A stretch of 64,000 bases of DNA from Alphaproteobacteria bacterium (GTDB lineage: Bacteria > Pseudomonadota > Alphaproteobacteria > Caulobacterales > Maricaulaceae), in NCBI GenBank assembly GCA_016124675.1, contig WGNG01000011.1, forward strand, positions 62,001-126,000, read 5' to 3'. A program made the position numbers and the translations under genes. Below are positions 1 through 8,392 of the stretch, piece after piece. Every line of letters begins with the position of its first letter. The stretch's first letter is position 1. The notes beneath the pieces were generated by a model. The model made no database searches, had not been told where the DNA came from, and saw only the letters and a program-made list of their open reading frames with translations.

Positions 1-1053
1 GATCAGCCAATTGCCCTCCACCGCGCCGGCCTGGCCGCCCACCGCCGTTGCGGCGAACACGCCGGTCAGCACCGCGCCGGCAAACCCGCCAATGCCGTGC
101 AGGCCGAACGCGTCCAGGCTGTCATCGTATCTGAGTTTGGCTTTCAGCAGGGTGACGCCCGCATAGGCCGCCGCCGCCGCCAGCGCGCCGATTACGAACG
201 CCGCATAGGGCTCCACAAAGCCGGCCGCCGGGGTGATGCCCACCAGGCCCGCAATCGCGCCCGACGCCGCGCCCAGCACGCTGGGCTTGCCGCGCAAAAT
301 CCACTCAAGCCCCGCCCAGGTCAGGGCCGCCGTTGCCGCCGCGATCTGGGTGACCAGCGCGGCATGGGCCGCCAGCGCATTGGCCTCCAGCGCCGAGCCG
401 CCATTGAACCCGAACCAGCCCACCCACAACAGGCCCGCGCCGATCACGGTGAGGACGAGGTTGTGCGGCGGCGCGCCTTCCTTGGGCCAGCCCCGGCGCG
501 GACCGAGCTTCAGCGCCAGGATCAGCCCCGCCACCCCCGAATTGATATGCACCACCGCCCCGCCCGCGAAATCCAATACGCCCGCCCCGCTCAGGAAGCC
601 GCCGCCCCACACCCAGTGGGCGATGGGCGCGTAGACCACCAGAAGCCAGATCGGCACGAACGCCATCCAGGCTGAGAACCGCAGGCGTTCCGCCGCCGCC
701 CCGGCGATGATCGCCACGGTGATGATCGCAAAGGTGAGCTGGAACAGGATGAAGACGCTTTCGGGCAGGCCCGCCTTCTCGCTGTCCACCGTCAGGCCCG
801 ACAGGAAGAGCCGGTCAAACCCGCCAAACAGCGCACCGTCGCCTGCAAACGCGAAGGAATAGCCCGCGATGACCCAGGTGAGCGTCACCAGCGCCGCCGC
901 GCCCAGGGACTGCATCAGCGTGGACAGGACATTGGTGCGCCGCACCATGCCGCCATAGAACAGCGCCAGCCCCGGCAGGGTCATCATCAGCACCAGGGCC
1001 GACGCGGTCAGGACCCACGCCACGTCTCCGCCTGCAAACGCCGTCTCGTCCAT
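1..1053 (-). CDS. amt: Ammonium transporter Amt (3' end outside window)
   Basis: Inner-membrane channel for ammonium/ammonia uptake. 351 codons are present and the frame is open to the window edge, so about 50-90 C-terminal residues are missing. The protein begins MDETAFAGG and runs into strongly hydrophobic segments. The family signature DFAGGAVVHINSG sits near residue 160 and holds the first of the two pore histidines; LFYGGMVRRTNVLS is the conserved first-helix region. The start is backed by an AAGGGGAG ribosome site. No PII (glnK) gene lies just upstream, although that pairing is common in the family; it could lie downstream outside the window. I saw no sigma-54 promoter. Confidence 0.95.
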   Translation of the reverse strand, partial: MDETAFAGGDVAWVLTASALVLMMTLPGLALFYGGMVRRTNVLSTLMQSLGAAALVTLTWVIAGYSFAFAGDGALFGGFDRLFLSGLTVDSEKAGLPESVFILFQLTFAIITVAIIAGAAAERLRFSAWMAFVPIWLLVVYAPIAHWVWGGGFLSGAGVLDFAGGAVVHINSGVAGLILALKLGPRRGWPKEGAPPHNLVLTVIGAGLLWVGWFGFNGGSALEANALAAHAALVTQIAAATAALTWAGLEWILRGKPSVLGAASGAIAGLVGITPAAGFVEPYAAFVIGALAAAAAYAGVTLLKAKLRYDDSLDAFGLHGIGGFAGAVLTGVFAATAVGGQAGAVEGNWLI

Positions 1054-1192
1054 CGCCTCGCTCCCCTTCGCGTGTGCAGCAAAGCGGAGCGCGTGTCGGG
1101 CGCTTTGTCAGCGCCGGGATCGATTTTTGACGCGGCGCGCCGGCGCGGCGCCCGCCTCTGGAGCGCTCGCGCACGCCTTTGAGGCGCCGGTG

Positions 1193-1576
1193 TCAGGCGC
1201 GGACCGGCTCGGCCTTGATGATCCGGTAGACCAGATCGTCCCCGTCAGCCTCGTGGATCGTAACGTAATCACCGACCCGCAGCTGGTGATCGCCCAGGCG
1301 GAAGAGCGGCTCGTCCGGTCCTTCATGCTCTTCGTCATAGCGGAAAAACCAGTTGGCGCCGCGATGGCTGAGCCAGCCGTCGGCGAACTCGGATCTGTCC
1401 GGTGAGAAGCGGATCACGATGCAGGCGTCCTTGTGCGCGCGCCACAGATCCACATCCAGCCTTCCGTCACGATCCAGCGGGGCGGTGATGATATAGCCGT
1501 GACGGTCATCGCCGTCGGGAAAGCCGGCCTCGGGATTGCGGCCAAGATGCAAGGTCAGCCGTGTCAATGGTGTCAT
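1193..1576 (-). CDS. Conserved hypothetical protein, about 127 aa
   Basis: I recognise no named domain. The protein is soluble, acidic and without signal peptide or membrane segment. It has a recurring pattern of small beta-type segments (HGYIITAPLDRDGRLDVD, ANWFFRYDEEHEG, YVTIHEADG) that I recall from conserved hypothetical proteins of other alphaproteobacteria. A start five codons further upstream (1591) is possible, but ATG at 1576 has GAGGAG at good spacing and lies 12 bases past the end of the upstream stress-protein gene, so the two are probably cotranscribed. Function unknown. Confidence 0.75.
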   Translation of the reverse strand: MTPLTRLTLHLGRNPEAGFPDGDDRHGYIITAPLDRDGRLDVDLWRAHKDACIVIRFSPDRSEFADGWLSHRGANWFFRYDEEHEGPDEPLFRLGDHQLRVGDYVTIHEADGDDLVYRIIKAEPVRA

Positions 1577-1587
1577 GTCAGGTCTCC

Positions 1588-2424
1588 TCAATGCGCGATC
1601 AGCAAGGACGGACCGTCCGTCGCGCTCAGCAGGGACCGCGTCACCCCGCCAAAGATGAACTGGGCGATGCGCGACTGGCCATAGGCGCCCGCCACCAGCA
1701 GGTCCGCCTGCGCCGCTGCGCCGATCAGCGCCGCGCCCAGCGGGCCGTCGGGCTTCACCTCCACCGTGCGCGCCTCGATCCCGCGCGGCCGCAGCCAGTT
1801 GGCCAGCCGGTTGGGCGCCGCTGCGGCGCGATCATTGAAGTCGAGATTCTTCGGGCTGTGCAGGATCGTGACCTCCACCCCTTGGGTGAAGAACGGTGTG
1901 GCGGCGAAGGCCGCGCGCGCCGCTTCCTTCGACCCGTCCCACGCCACGGCGATGGTTCGGGGCGCCAGCGCGCCGCGCCGGGGCACAAAGACCGGGCAGC
2001 CCTCGTCCACCAGACAGGCCGTGGTGAAGTCCGCCAGCGGCCCCTTGCCCGCCGCCGCATTGGGGCACGTCACCATCAGGCGCACGAGCCTCGCCTGCTG
2101 GGCGGCTTCCGACGGGCTGTCGGTGATGCGCCGGAAGCTCGCCGCCGGCGCCAGGCCCGCCTCTTCCACCGCGGCGTTGAAGCGCGCCTGGGCGGCCTTG
2201 GCGTAGATGTCGGCTTCCTCGCGCACCGCATCGAGCGCGCTGGACACCACCGACGCGCCCGCGGCGCCCGGGCCCGTCCACAGCATGTAGGCGGCAGGGT
2301 CCGGCTCCACGAACACCCCGCGCAGATCGGCGTTGAAAATCGGCGCCAGCGCAATCGCCGCCTCCAGCGGCATGGCGTCGGCGTCTGTGCCCTGCAGGGC
2401 GACCAGCAAGCGTTCCGGTCTCAT
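1588..2424 (-). CDS. Universal stress protein family, tandem Usp domains
   Basis: 278 aa is roughly twice a single UspA domain, and the sequence reads as two Usp folds (about residues 1-150 and 155-278). The second half carries a near match to the Usp ATP-binding motif G-2x-G-9x-G-S/T: GAYGQSRIAQFIFGG, with Gly where Ser or Thr is usual. The segment IAVAWDGSKEAARA, which opens the second domain, is also typical. It is followed 12 bases later by the small hypothetical gene on the same strand and is divergent from the HD-hydrolase gene. Likely a cytoplasmic nucleotide-binding stress protein; the specific trigger cannot be read from sequence. Confidence 0.88.
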   Translation of the reverse strand: MRPERLLVALQGTDADAMPLEAAIALAPIFNADLRGVFVEPDPAAYMLWTGPGAAGASVVSSALDAVREEADIYAKAAQARFNAAVEEAGLAPAASFRRITDSPSEAAQQARLVRLMVTCPNAAAGKGPLADFTTACLVDEGCPVFVPRRGALAPRTIAVAWDGSKEAARAAFAATPFFTQGVEVTILHSPKNLDFNDRAAAAPNRLANWLRPRGIEARTVEVKPDGPLGAALIGAAAQADLLVAGAYGQSRIAQFIFGGVTRSLLSATDGPSLLIAH

Positions 2425-2547
2425 GACAGCTCCTTTTCACCTTGGCGGCCACAGCCCGGCGCGAGACTGCGCCGGATGCGCGCCTTGAACTTACGCCGTT
2501 TCGCGATAGGACGGAACGCATAGAGCGATAACCCGGAGCCTGACCGA

Positions 2548-3177
2548 TTGACCCGCGCCCCCAACCCGGCCCCGCCGCCGCGCGCCTGGCAGCGCATGCT
2601 GTCGGGACGCCGGCTCGATCTGCTCGATCCCTCGCCGCTGGATATCGAGATATCCGACATCGCCCATGGCCTGGCCCGCGTGGCGCGCTGGAACGGCCAG
2701 ACCCATGGCGAGCATGCCTTCTCCGTCGCCGAGCATTCGGTGATCGTGGAGCGCGTGTGCCAGCGCCTGAAGCCCGACTGGCCCTATGCCTGGCGCCTGG
2801 CCGCGCTCCTGCACGATGCCGCCGAATACGTGATCGGCGACATGATCTCGCCCTTCAAGGCGGCTTTGGGCTATGACTACAGGACCGTGGAAGCCAGGCT
2901 CGAAGGGGCGGTGAACATGCGCTATGGCCTGCCCGCCCGCCTGCCGGACGACATCAAGGCCGTGATCAAGCGCGCCGACAAGACCTGCGCCTTCTTTGAA
3001 GCCACCCAGATCGCCGGTTTTTCCACCGAGGAAGCACGCAAGCTGTTCGGCCGCCCGCCTGCGGGCGTGCGCCTGACCATCAACCCGCTGCCCGCGCCGG
3101 AAGCCCAGGCCCAGTTCCTCGACCGGTTCACGCTACTGCTCGCCGGCGCCGAGCGCGAGCGCGGGCGCGCGCCATGA
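2548..3177 (+). CDS. HD-superfamily hydrolase (YfbR/nucleotidase-like)
   Basis: 209 aa soluble protein with the HD metal-binding arrangement: an early His (GEHAFSVAEHS), then LLHDAAEYVIGD, then a late Asp in KRADKTCAFFEATQ. This is the pattern of YfbR-type nucleotidases and related HD hydrolases. The start appears to be TTG at 2548, with GGAG about 9 bases upstream; no ATG gives a full-length product. The stop overlaps the next start by four bases (ATGA), so it is translationally coupled to the NrtR-like protein. That pairing suggests a role in nucleotide or NAD turnover, but this is inference. Confidence 0.85.
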   Translation: MTRAPNPAPPPRAWQRMLSGRRLDLLDPSPLDIEISDIAHGLARVARWNGQTHGEHAFSVAEHSVIVERVCQRLKPDWPYAWRLAALLHDAAEYVIGDMISPFKAALGYDYRTVEARLEGAVNMRYGLPARLPDDIKAVIKRADKTCAFFEATQIAGFSTEEARKLFGRPPAGVRLTINPLPAPEAQAQFLDRFTLLLAGAERERGRAP

Positions 3178-4154
3178 AGCCCGATATCGATCCGTCCAAG
3201 CTCGGCCGTCTGGTCGTCGGCCTGAACGCCGTGATCTTCGCCGCCGATGGCGAGGGCGAGCTGCAGGTTCTGGTGACCGAAAGCCTGGAGGGCGGCCAGA
3301 CCGCCCTGCCCTTCGGTCCGTTCGATCCTGAAACCCACCGCACGTTCGAGATCGGCCTGCGCGAATGGGTGCGCGGCCAGACCGGGTTCGAGCTCGGCTA
3401 TGTCGAACAGCTCTACACTTTCGGCGATATGGGCCGCGAGGCGCCGGTGGCCGCGCTCGCCGGCGCCCAGGGCGCGCGCGTCATCTCGGTGGGCTATCTG
3501 GGCCTCGCCCATGAAGCGCGCCCGCTCAAGAGCCAGGAGGCGCGCTGGGTCGCCGTCACCCGCTTCTTTCCCTGGGAGGATCACCGCGCGGGCCGCCCCG
3601 CCATCCTCACCGACATAATCGAACCGGCCCTGCGCTCCTGGGCCGACGAAGCCGCCGCGCCCGGCCGCCGCGCCGCCCGCTCCCAGCGCGTGCACGCCAA
3701 TTTCGGGCTCGACGGCGCGCCCTGGAATGAGGAGCGCGCACTCGACCGCTACGAGCTTCTCTACGAGGCCGAACTCGTCGCCGAGGCCGCCCGCGACCGC
3801 GGCGAGGCGCCGGATGGCGCACGCCGCATTGGCGAGACCATGGCGTCGGACCACCGGCGCATCCTCGCCACCGCCCTCTCCCGCCTGCGCGGCAAGGTGA
3901 AATACCGCCCCATCGTATTTGAGCTGACGCCGGACCTGTTCACCCTCTCCCATCTGCAAAAGCTCGCCGAATCCATCTCCGGCTTCGCCCTGCACAAACA
4001 GAATTTCCGCCGCGCCCTCGACCGCGCCGGCTTCGTCACCGGCACCGGCCAGCTGGAAAGCCGCACCGGCGGGCGGCCAGCCGAGCTCTATCGCTACAAG
4101 CCGTCGCCCGCGCCCGCGGGCGCGCTGGGGATTGCGGTGCCAAGGTTGAAGTGA
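3174..4154 (+). CDS. NrtR-like regulator: Nudix-fold domain plus winged helix
   Basis: 326 aa. Residues about 10-150 have the Nudix fold (LVVGLNAVIFA, then the helix equivalent of the Nudix box). The C-terminal part, about 225-325, matches the NrtR winged helix: KYRPIVFELTPDLFTLSHLQ, HKQNFRRAL and GRPAELYRYKP. NrtR proteins bind NAD-related metabolites such as ADP-ribose and repress NAD genes. The catalytic Nudix motif REUxEExGU reads REWVRGQTGF, with the paired glutamates replaced by Gly-Gln, so the domain is probably a sensor and not an enzyme. Coupled to the HD hydrolase by ATGA overlap. NAD as ligand is inferred from family only. Confidence 0.82.
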   Translation: MKPDIDPSKLGRLVVGLNAVIFAADGEGELQVLVTESLEGGQTALPFGPFDPETHRTFEIGLREWVRGQTGFELGYVEQLYTFGDMGREAPVAALAGAQGARVISVGYLGLAHEARPLKSQEARWVAVTRFFPWEDHRAGRPAILTDIIEPALRSWADEAAAPGRRAARSQRVHANFGLDGAPWNEERALDRYELLYEAELVAEAARDRGEAPDGARRIGETMASDHRRILATALSRLRGKVKYRPIVFELTPDLFTLSHLQKLAESISGFALHKQNFRRALDRAGFVTGTGQLESRTGGRPAELYRYKPSPAPAGALGIAVPRLK

Positions 4155-4168
4155 GGGGGGGTGCGCTC

Positions 4169-4199
4169 TGGAATTCCACCGGCGCACGTCCAGAATTCT
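4169..4199. promoter_or_regulatory. Paired palindromes, candidate operator of the Xre antitoxin
   Basis: Two perfect palindromes, TGGAATTCCA (4169-4178) and AGAATTCT (4192-4199), share the core GAATTC. Their centres are 22 bp apart, about two helical turns, immediately upstream of and touching the -35 element of the toxin-antitoxin promoter. Xre-type antitoxins commonly repress their own operon at paired palindromes. No other gene shares this upstream region. Confidence 0.5.
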
Positions 4200-4227
4200 T
4201 GACATTATCCATCATGTGATTTACAAA
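4199..4227 (+). promoter_or_regulatory. Sigma-70-type promoter of the xre-res operon
   Basis: TTGACA (4199-4204), a 17-base spacer, then TACAAA (4222-4227). The segment is conspicuously AT-rich compared with its surroundings. The predicted transcript would begin only 5-20 bases before the antitoxin start, giving a very short leader. Confidence 0.55.
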
Positions 4228-4249
4228 AACATCTCATATGGAGAGCGCC

Positions 4250-4657
4250 ATGGTCGCCGCCACCCTTGCCGAACCGGGTGTGAAACCCGTCACCGACCGC
4301 GATGAAGTGGCCGTCATCGTCAAGGCGGTGGTGCGCGTCATGGAGGCCTGGTCGCTTTCAAACGACGAAGCAGCGGCCCTTTTCGATGTCGCTCCCGCCA
4401 CGTGGGGGCGCATGAAGTCCGGCACGTTCAACGGCAATCTTGACCGGGACAAGGTCACGCGCGCCAGCCTGATCGTCGGCACGTACAAGGGCTTGAGGCT
4501 GCTTTTCAACGGTCCGCTCACCCATGGCTGGCCGACGGCGCCCAACCGGGGCGAGCCCTATCAGGGGCGCAGGCCGGTCGATTACATGATTGAGGGCGGC
4601 ATACCGGCCATGGCCGGGGTCCGTCAGCATATCGACGCGCTCAGAGGCGGTGTCTGA
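4250..4657 (+). CDS. Xre/MbcA/ParS-type antitoxin
   Basis: 135 aa antitoxin of a RES/Xre toxin-antitoxin pair. An N-terminal helix-turn-helix lies at about residues 25-52 (LSNDEAAALFDVAPATWGRM). It is followed by the DUF2384-type C-terminal toxin-binding domain (SLIVGTYKGLRLLFNGP, GRRPVDYMIEGGIPAM). ATG 4250 is preferred over the in-frame ATG at 4238 because GGAG sits six bases upstream of 4250. The last bases overlap the toxin start by 8 bp. It should neutralise the toxin by blocking its active site and repress the operon at the palindromes upstream; both roles are inferred from the family. Confidence 0.88.
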   Translation: MVAATLAEPGVKPVTDRDEVAVIVKAVVRVMEAWSLSNDEAAALFDVAPATWGRMKSGTFNGNLDRDKVTRASLIVGTYKGLRLLFNGPLTHGWPTAPNRGEPYQGRRPVDYMIEGGIPAMAGVRQHIDALRGGV

Positions 4658-5381
4658 ATTGCCCGAGGCGGCGATCAAAGACCCGCCGCGCGGCCTGCCC
4701 GGCGTCACATTCACGCAGGAATCCACCGTCCGGCTGATCTCCACCGCCTATATCCGCGAACCCGCCATGGGGCCGCTTGCCGATGACGCAGCCAGCCTGG
4801 CGGTTCTGGAACGGCTTGAAGCGCTCACCTCGCGCCGGCAGGACCACGGCATGCCTTTGCCGGCCGGCCTCAAGCGCTCCGAACTGCTCACCGCCTCATC
4901 GGGCTACGGCTACACCTATGTGAACGCCGCCTTCTGTTACACAAGGCCCACCGGCAATCGCTTCAACGGGCCGGAGCGCGGCGCGTGGTATGCGTGCTGG
5001 GGCGACGCCATGAGCGAGACCGCACAGGCCGAAGTCGGCTGGCATCTGACGCGCGAGCTCGAAAACACCGGAATCTTCGAAAACGTCACGGACTACCGCG
5101 AACTCATCGCCGGATTCACCGCGCAGATGATCGACCTGAGAGCCTGTCCCGGAGCGCCCTTCCTCGATCCCGATCCCGCCATCGGCTATGGCGAAGGCCA
5201 GCGCCTCGCCCGCGAGGTGCTGGAGGCCGGGTATGCTGGTCTGCTGTACCCGTCAGCGCGCAGGCCCGGCGGCCTGTGCCTGGCCGCGCTGCGCCCCCAC
5301 ACCGTCCAGAACATCCGCCAGGGCGAGACCTGTCGCTTCACCTGGAGCGGCAGCCCGGAGCCGGAGATTGTCAGGGTTTAG
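4650..5381 (+). CDS. RES-domain toxin
   Basis: 243 aa from GTG 4650, which overlaps the antitoxin stop; an ATG-initiated longer frame would run deep into the antitoxin gene. RES toxins are ADP-ribosyltransferase-fold enzymes that attack NAD+ or ADP-ribosylate targets. Family landmarks: RLISTAYI near the N-terminus, GNRFNGPERGAWYACWG (the R-x-N ... Y block), ETAQAEVGWH with the conserved Glu-His stretch, and AGLLYPSARRPGG near the C-terminus. The gene appears intact. It is the second gene of a two-gene operon; the strand continues with no further coupled gene. Confidence 0.88.
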   Translation: MSELPEAAIKDPPRGLPGVTFTQESTVRLISTAYIREPAMGPLADDAASLAVLERLEALTSRRQDHGMPLPAGLKRSELLTASSGYGYTYVNAAFCYTRPTGNRFNGPERGAWYACWGDAMSETAQAEVGWHLTRELENTGIFENVTDYRELIAGFTAQMIDLRACPGAPFLDPDPAIGYGEGQRLAREVLEAGYAGLLYPSARRPGGLCLAALRPHTVQNIRQGETCRFTWSGSPEPEIVRV

Positions 5382-5412
5382 GGGGTTCGGAGCGCAATTC
5401 CCGCCATCCCCC

Positions 5413-5922
5413 CTACCCCCCCAACAACACATCGCGCGCTTCCTGCACTTGCGCGGCCAGCGGGCCGGAGCCGCCGGCATCCGGGTGGAGTTTTTTCATC
5501 AGCTCGCGGTGGGCGCGGCGGATCTCGTCTTCGCTGGCGGTTTCGGAGACGCCGAGGATCCGCGCGGCTTCGCGCCGGGTCATCGCACCGGGGCGGGCGC
5601 GTCCCGGCGGCGGCTGGCGCTGGCCTGATCCGGCGCCCGAACCGGCATCTGCGCCCGGCCCGGTCTCCGGTCCTGACGCGCCGCCCTTGCCGCCCTGACC
5701 GCCCCGCGCCGCCACGCCCAGCAGGCCCAGCCCCGCCGCCAGGACCGGAAGACCTGCCACGGCCAGCCCCCGCAACGTCAGCACGATCCCGCCCACAACG
5801 CCCGCCAGGCCGAGTCCCACGCGCAGGAGCAGGGCGGCGTCTTTCGTCTTCATGCGCGAGAACGCCCAGGCGAGCACGAGCATCCCGGCGATGGCCGCGA
5901 GAAGGGGGATGATCAGGTTCAT
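5413..5922 (-). CDS. Membrane-anchored J-domain (DnaJ-like) protein
   Basis: 169 aa. Two hydrophobic segments lie in the N-terminal half ([19 protein letters not shown] at residues 3-21, and a longer one at about 34-73). A Gly/Pro/Gln-rich linker follows, then a compact C-terminal J domain with the HPD motif in [10 protein letters not shown]. This layout resembles Tim14/DjlA-type co-chaperones that recruit DnaK to the inner membrane. ATG 5922 has GGAGGG upstream; the frame is open further upstream but would overlap mipZ. It starts 14 bases after mipZ ends on the same strand, so cotranscription is likely. Confidence 0.85.
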   Translation of the reverse strand: MNLIIPLLAAIAGMLVLAWAFSRMKTKDAALLLRVGLGLAGVVGGIVLTLRGLAVAGLPVLAAGLGLLGVAARGGQGGKGGASGPETGPGADAGSGAGSGQRQPPPGRARPGAMTRREAARILGVSETASEDEIRRAHRELMKKLHPDAGGSGPLAAQVQEARDVLLGG

Positions 5923-5936
5923 GGGTCGCCCTCCGG

Positions 5937-6809
5937 TCAGAACGGCATGCGCGCGCCCGCGAGCCCTGGCAGTTTGAGGATAATGATCAGCTCGCGCAAC
6001 TCCTGGCGCGCGGCCACATGGCTCATGGTGAAGGGCGCCTTGGAGCCGCTTTCGGTGAGGTCGAGCAGGGTCAGGCCCGCAGGGAACAGCTCGCGATAGA
6101 TCACCCGTTCGCAAAACCCCGGCGCCAGGCGGAAGCCGATGCGTTCGGAGAGTTTTTTCAGCCCCTCCCACACCCGGCGCTTGTTGAGCGCATCAAGCAT
6201 GGAGATGCGGTTGCGCATCACCACCCAGTCGATGGTGCGCCGCTCTGTGCGCGCTTTCAGCTTGCGGCATTCCCATACCATGGCGGCGTAGACGCTGGGC
6301 CGGCCCACCTCGAACGTGTCCGGATCGACATCGGCCAGCAGGGCGAAATCGACAAAGCTGTCATTGACCGGCGTGACGATGGTGTCGGCGCTGGCATGGG
6401 CCAGGCGCGCATAATGGGTGTCGCCGCCCGGCGCGTCGACGATGATGAAATCGCATTGGGCTTTCAGCGCCGCCAGCGCCGCCTGCCAGGCGTCGTCCTC
6501 CTCGGCCTCGGCCTCGTCCAGCGAGCGCGCAGCCGGCATGGGCAGCGCCCGCTCCAGCGGCATAGGCAGCGCCGCTGCGCGCCGCTGCGCCCAGCGCCGC
6601 CGGTTTTCCAGATAGCGCGTGAGCGTCGCCTGGCGCAGATCGAGATCGATCACGCCCACCGTCCGGCCCATGCGCATCAGCGCCACGGCCAGATGAATGG
6701 CCACCGTGGACTTGCCCGCCCCGCCCTTTTCATTGCCCACGACGATGACATGCGCCGACCCGTCGGTCGGCTCGGGCTGGATCGAGCGGTCGGCGTTGGA
6801 ATTGGACAT
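5937..6809 (-). CDS. mipZ: MipZ, ParA-family division-site positioning ATPase
   Basis: 290 aa. Deviant Walker [12 protein letters not shown] at residues about 25-35, [19 protein letters not shown] (switch region), [11 protein letters not shown] (Walker B region), [10 protein letters not shown] and [16 protein letters not shown] all match Caulobacter MipZ closely. In that family, MipZ binds ParB at the poles, forms a gradient on DNA and inhibits FtsZ polymerisation so that division occurs at midcell. It differs from chromosome ParA in having a longer insertion after the Walker A region, also seen here (acidic [10 protein letters not shown]). Downstream is the J-domain gene. The family is restricted to certain alphaproteobacteria, which helps place the organism. 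Confidence 0.94.
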   Translation of the reverse strand: MSNSNADRSIQPEPTDGSAHVIVVGNEKGGAGKSTVAIHLAVALMRMGRTVGVIDLDLRQATLTRYLENRRRWAQRRAAALPMPLERALPMPAARSLDEAEAEEDDAWQAALAALKAQCDFIIVDAPGGDTHYARLAHASADTIVTPVNDSFVDFALLADVDPDTFEVGRPSVYAAMVWECRKLKARTERRTIDWVVMRNRISMLDALNKRRVWEGLKKLSERIGFRLAPGFCERVIYRELFPAGLTLLDLTESGSKAPFTMSHVAARQELRELIIILKLPGLAGARMPF

Positions 6810-6869
6810 GGGTGTCAGGCCCTTGAGGCGGGCCTCATGGATACACCAGCGCGCCGCGTTGAGAAGGGG

Positions 6870-7433
6870 TCATCCGCCGTCCGGCGTGGCGGCATAGGCC
6901 ACCGGCTCGCCGGTGAAATCCACCGGCTGGCACCAGCGTCCTTCGGCCTGAAGCCGCGCGCACAGCGCCTGCGCCGCGTCGCGGCTGTCGAAGGGTCCCG
7001 CTTTCAGGCGCAGATACACGCCCCGCTCGCCCAGATCGGCCGGCGCCACGCGCGCGCTCAGGCCCGCCAGCGCCGGCATGGTCCCCTGCAGCGCCCGCCA
7101 GCCCGGCGCCACATGGGCCTGATCACGATAGGACGTCAGATGCACGCCATGCAGGATCGACCGCGCCCCGGCAAGATCGGGCGCGGGCAAGGGCGCCGGC
7201 GCGGGTTCCGGCTCCGGCGCCGGCGCAGCCCCCGGCTGCGCCAGCAGCGCCTGTTCCAGCGCCGCCATCTCGTCTTGCGCCGCGCCGAGGCGGGCAGGGT
7301 CCTGCACTGCGGTGTCCTGCAGCAGGCGCGCCAGCGCCGCCGCCCGCATGGCCTCGGGCGAGGCTGGGACGGATGTCGTGGCGGCGCAGGCCGGCAGGCA
7401 GCAGGCGGCGAGCAGGAGAAGCGCGTGTTTCAT
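6870..7433 (-). CDS. SPOR-domain lipoprotein
   Basis: 187 aa. Lipoprotein signal peptide MKHALLLLAACCLPAC with a cysteine at residue 16 in an LPAC lipobox. A Pro/Ala/Glu-rich spacer (about 70-88) follows, then a C-terminal SPOR-type domain of about 75 residues (SILHGVHLTSY ... VYLRLKAGPFDSRDAAQALC). SPOR domains bind glycan strands stripped of peptide stems at division septa. A septal outer-membrane lipoprotein next to mipZ fits a cell-division neighbourhood. No strong ribosome site is visible. Confidence 0.78.
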   Translation of the reverse strand: MKHALLLLAACCLPACAATTSVPASPEAMRAAALARLLQDTAVQDPARLGAAQDEMAALEQALLAQPGAAPAPEPEPAPAPLPAPDLAGARSILHGVHLTSYRDQAHVAPGWRALQGTMPALAGLSARVAPADLGERGVYLRLKAGPFDSRDAAQALCARLQAEGRWCQPVDFTGEPVAYAATPDGG

Positions 7434-7525
7434 GACGCTGGCTGATACACCGAGTCGCGCGCTTGCGCGCGCGCCCCTGCTGCGCCTAGCGTGCTCGCCG
7501 AGTGAATTGCCGGAGCCCGTGCGCC

Positions 7526-8392
7526 GTGACCCTGCCCCTGCCTGCCGTCAGCGCCGTCAGCGATCTGCGCGCCGTCCTCGCGCGCTGGCGCGCCGACGGG
7601 CTCACCATCGGTTTCGTGCCCACCATGGGCGCCCTGCATGCAGGCCACATCGCCCTGGTAAGCCAAGCGCTGTCGCGCTGCGACCGCGTGGTGGCGAGCA
7701 TTTTCGTCAATCCCGCCCAGTTCGCGCCCGGCGAGGATTTCGACGCCTATCCGCGGACGCTGGAGGCTGATGCGGACAGGCTCGCCGCCGCCGGCTGCCA
7801 TCTCCTGTTCGCGCCGCGCGCCCGAGACATGTACCCGGAGGGCTTCGTCACCTCGATCACGCTCAAAGGCCCCGCCGAAGGCCTGGAAAGCGCGGCGCGC
7901 CCGCACTTCTTCTCCGGCGTGGCCACGGTGGTGGCCAAGCTGCTCAATCAGGTCCGCCCGGACGTGGCGGTGTTCGGCGAGAAGGACTACCAGCAGCTCC
8001 TCGTCATCCGGCGCCTCGCCGCCGATCTCGATCTGGAGACGGTCATCGAAGCGGGAGAGACCGTGCGCGAGCCTGACGGCCTCGCTTTGTCGTCGCGCAA
8101 CGCCTATCTCTCGCCCGCCGACCGTCAGCGCGCCGTGCGGCTGAACGTGATCCTCGCCGATTTCGCCGCCCAGCTGGAAGCGGGCGCCGGCATCGCACAG
8201 GCCGAGACGGCGGCGCTGGACGCCGCACGCGCAGCCTTTGACAGCGTCGATTATGTTACGGCGCGCTGCGCGCAAACCCTGGCCCCGCTGGGGCCAGGAC
8301 CGCTGGACCGGCCCGCGCGCGTGCTGGCCGCCGTGCGCGTGGGACATACGCGCCTCATCGATAACTGCGCGGCGCACCCCTCAGCAGATTAA
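7526..8392 (+). CDS. panC: Pantothenate synthetase (pantoate-beta-alanine ligase)
   Basis: ATP-dependent condensation of pantoate with beta-alanine, the last step of vitamin B5 synthesis. Family landmarks are present: GFVPTMGALHAGH (ATP-binding HxGH-type site), VASIFVNPAQF, EDFDAYPRT, FSGVATVVAKLLNQVRPDVAVFGEKDYQQL and EPDGLALSSRNAYL. GTG 7526 is chosen because GGAG lies 10 bases upstream and the product of about 288 aa fits the family; GTG 7502 is an alternative adding 8 residues. Divergent from the SPOR gene. No panB or panD is visible in the window. Confidence 0.95.
   Translation: MTLPLPAVSAVSDLRAVLARWRADGLTIGFVPTMGALHAGHIALVSQALSRCDRVVASIFVNPAQFAPGEDFDAYPRTLEADADRLAAAGCHLLFAPRARDMYPEGFVTSITLKGPAEGLESAARPHFFSGVATVVAKLLNQVRPDVAVFGEKDYQQLLVIRRLAADLDLETVIEAGETVREPDGLALSSRNAYLSPADRQRAVRLNVILADFAAQLEAGAGIAQAETAALDAARAAFDSVDYVTARCAQTLAPLGPGPLDRPARVLAAVRVGHTRLIDNCAAHPSAD

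Noticed and set aside
1054-1192. Sigma-54 promoter or PII gene upstream of amt
   Set aside because: No GG-N10-GC pair at proper spacing was found and the gap is too short for glnK.
1561-2523. 320-codon plus-strand frame opposite the universal stress protein
   Set aside because: Antisense shadow with Arg/His-rich composition; the minus-strand protein has recognisable Usp motifs.
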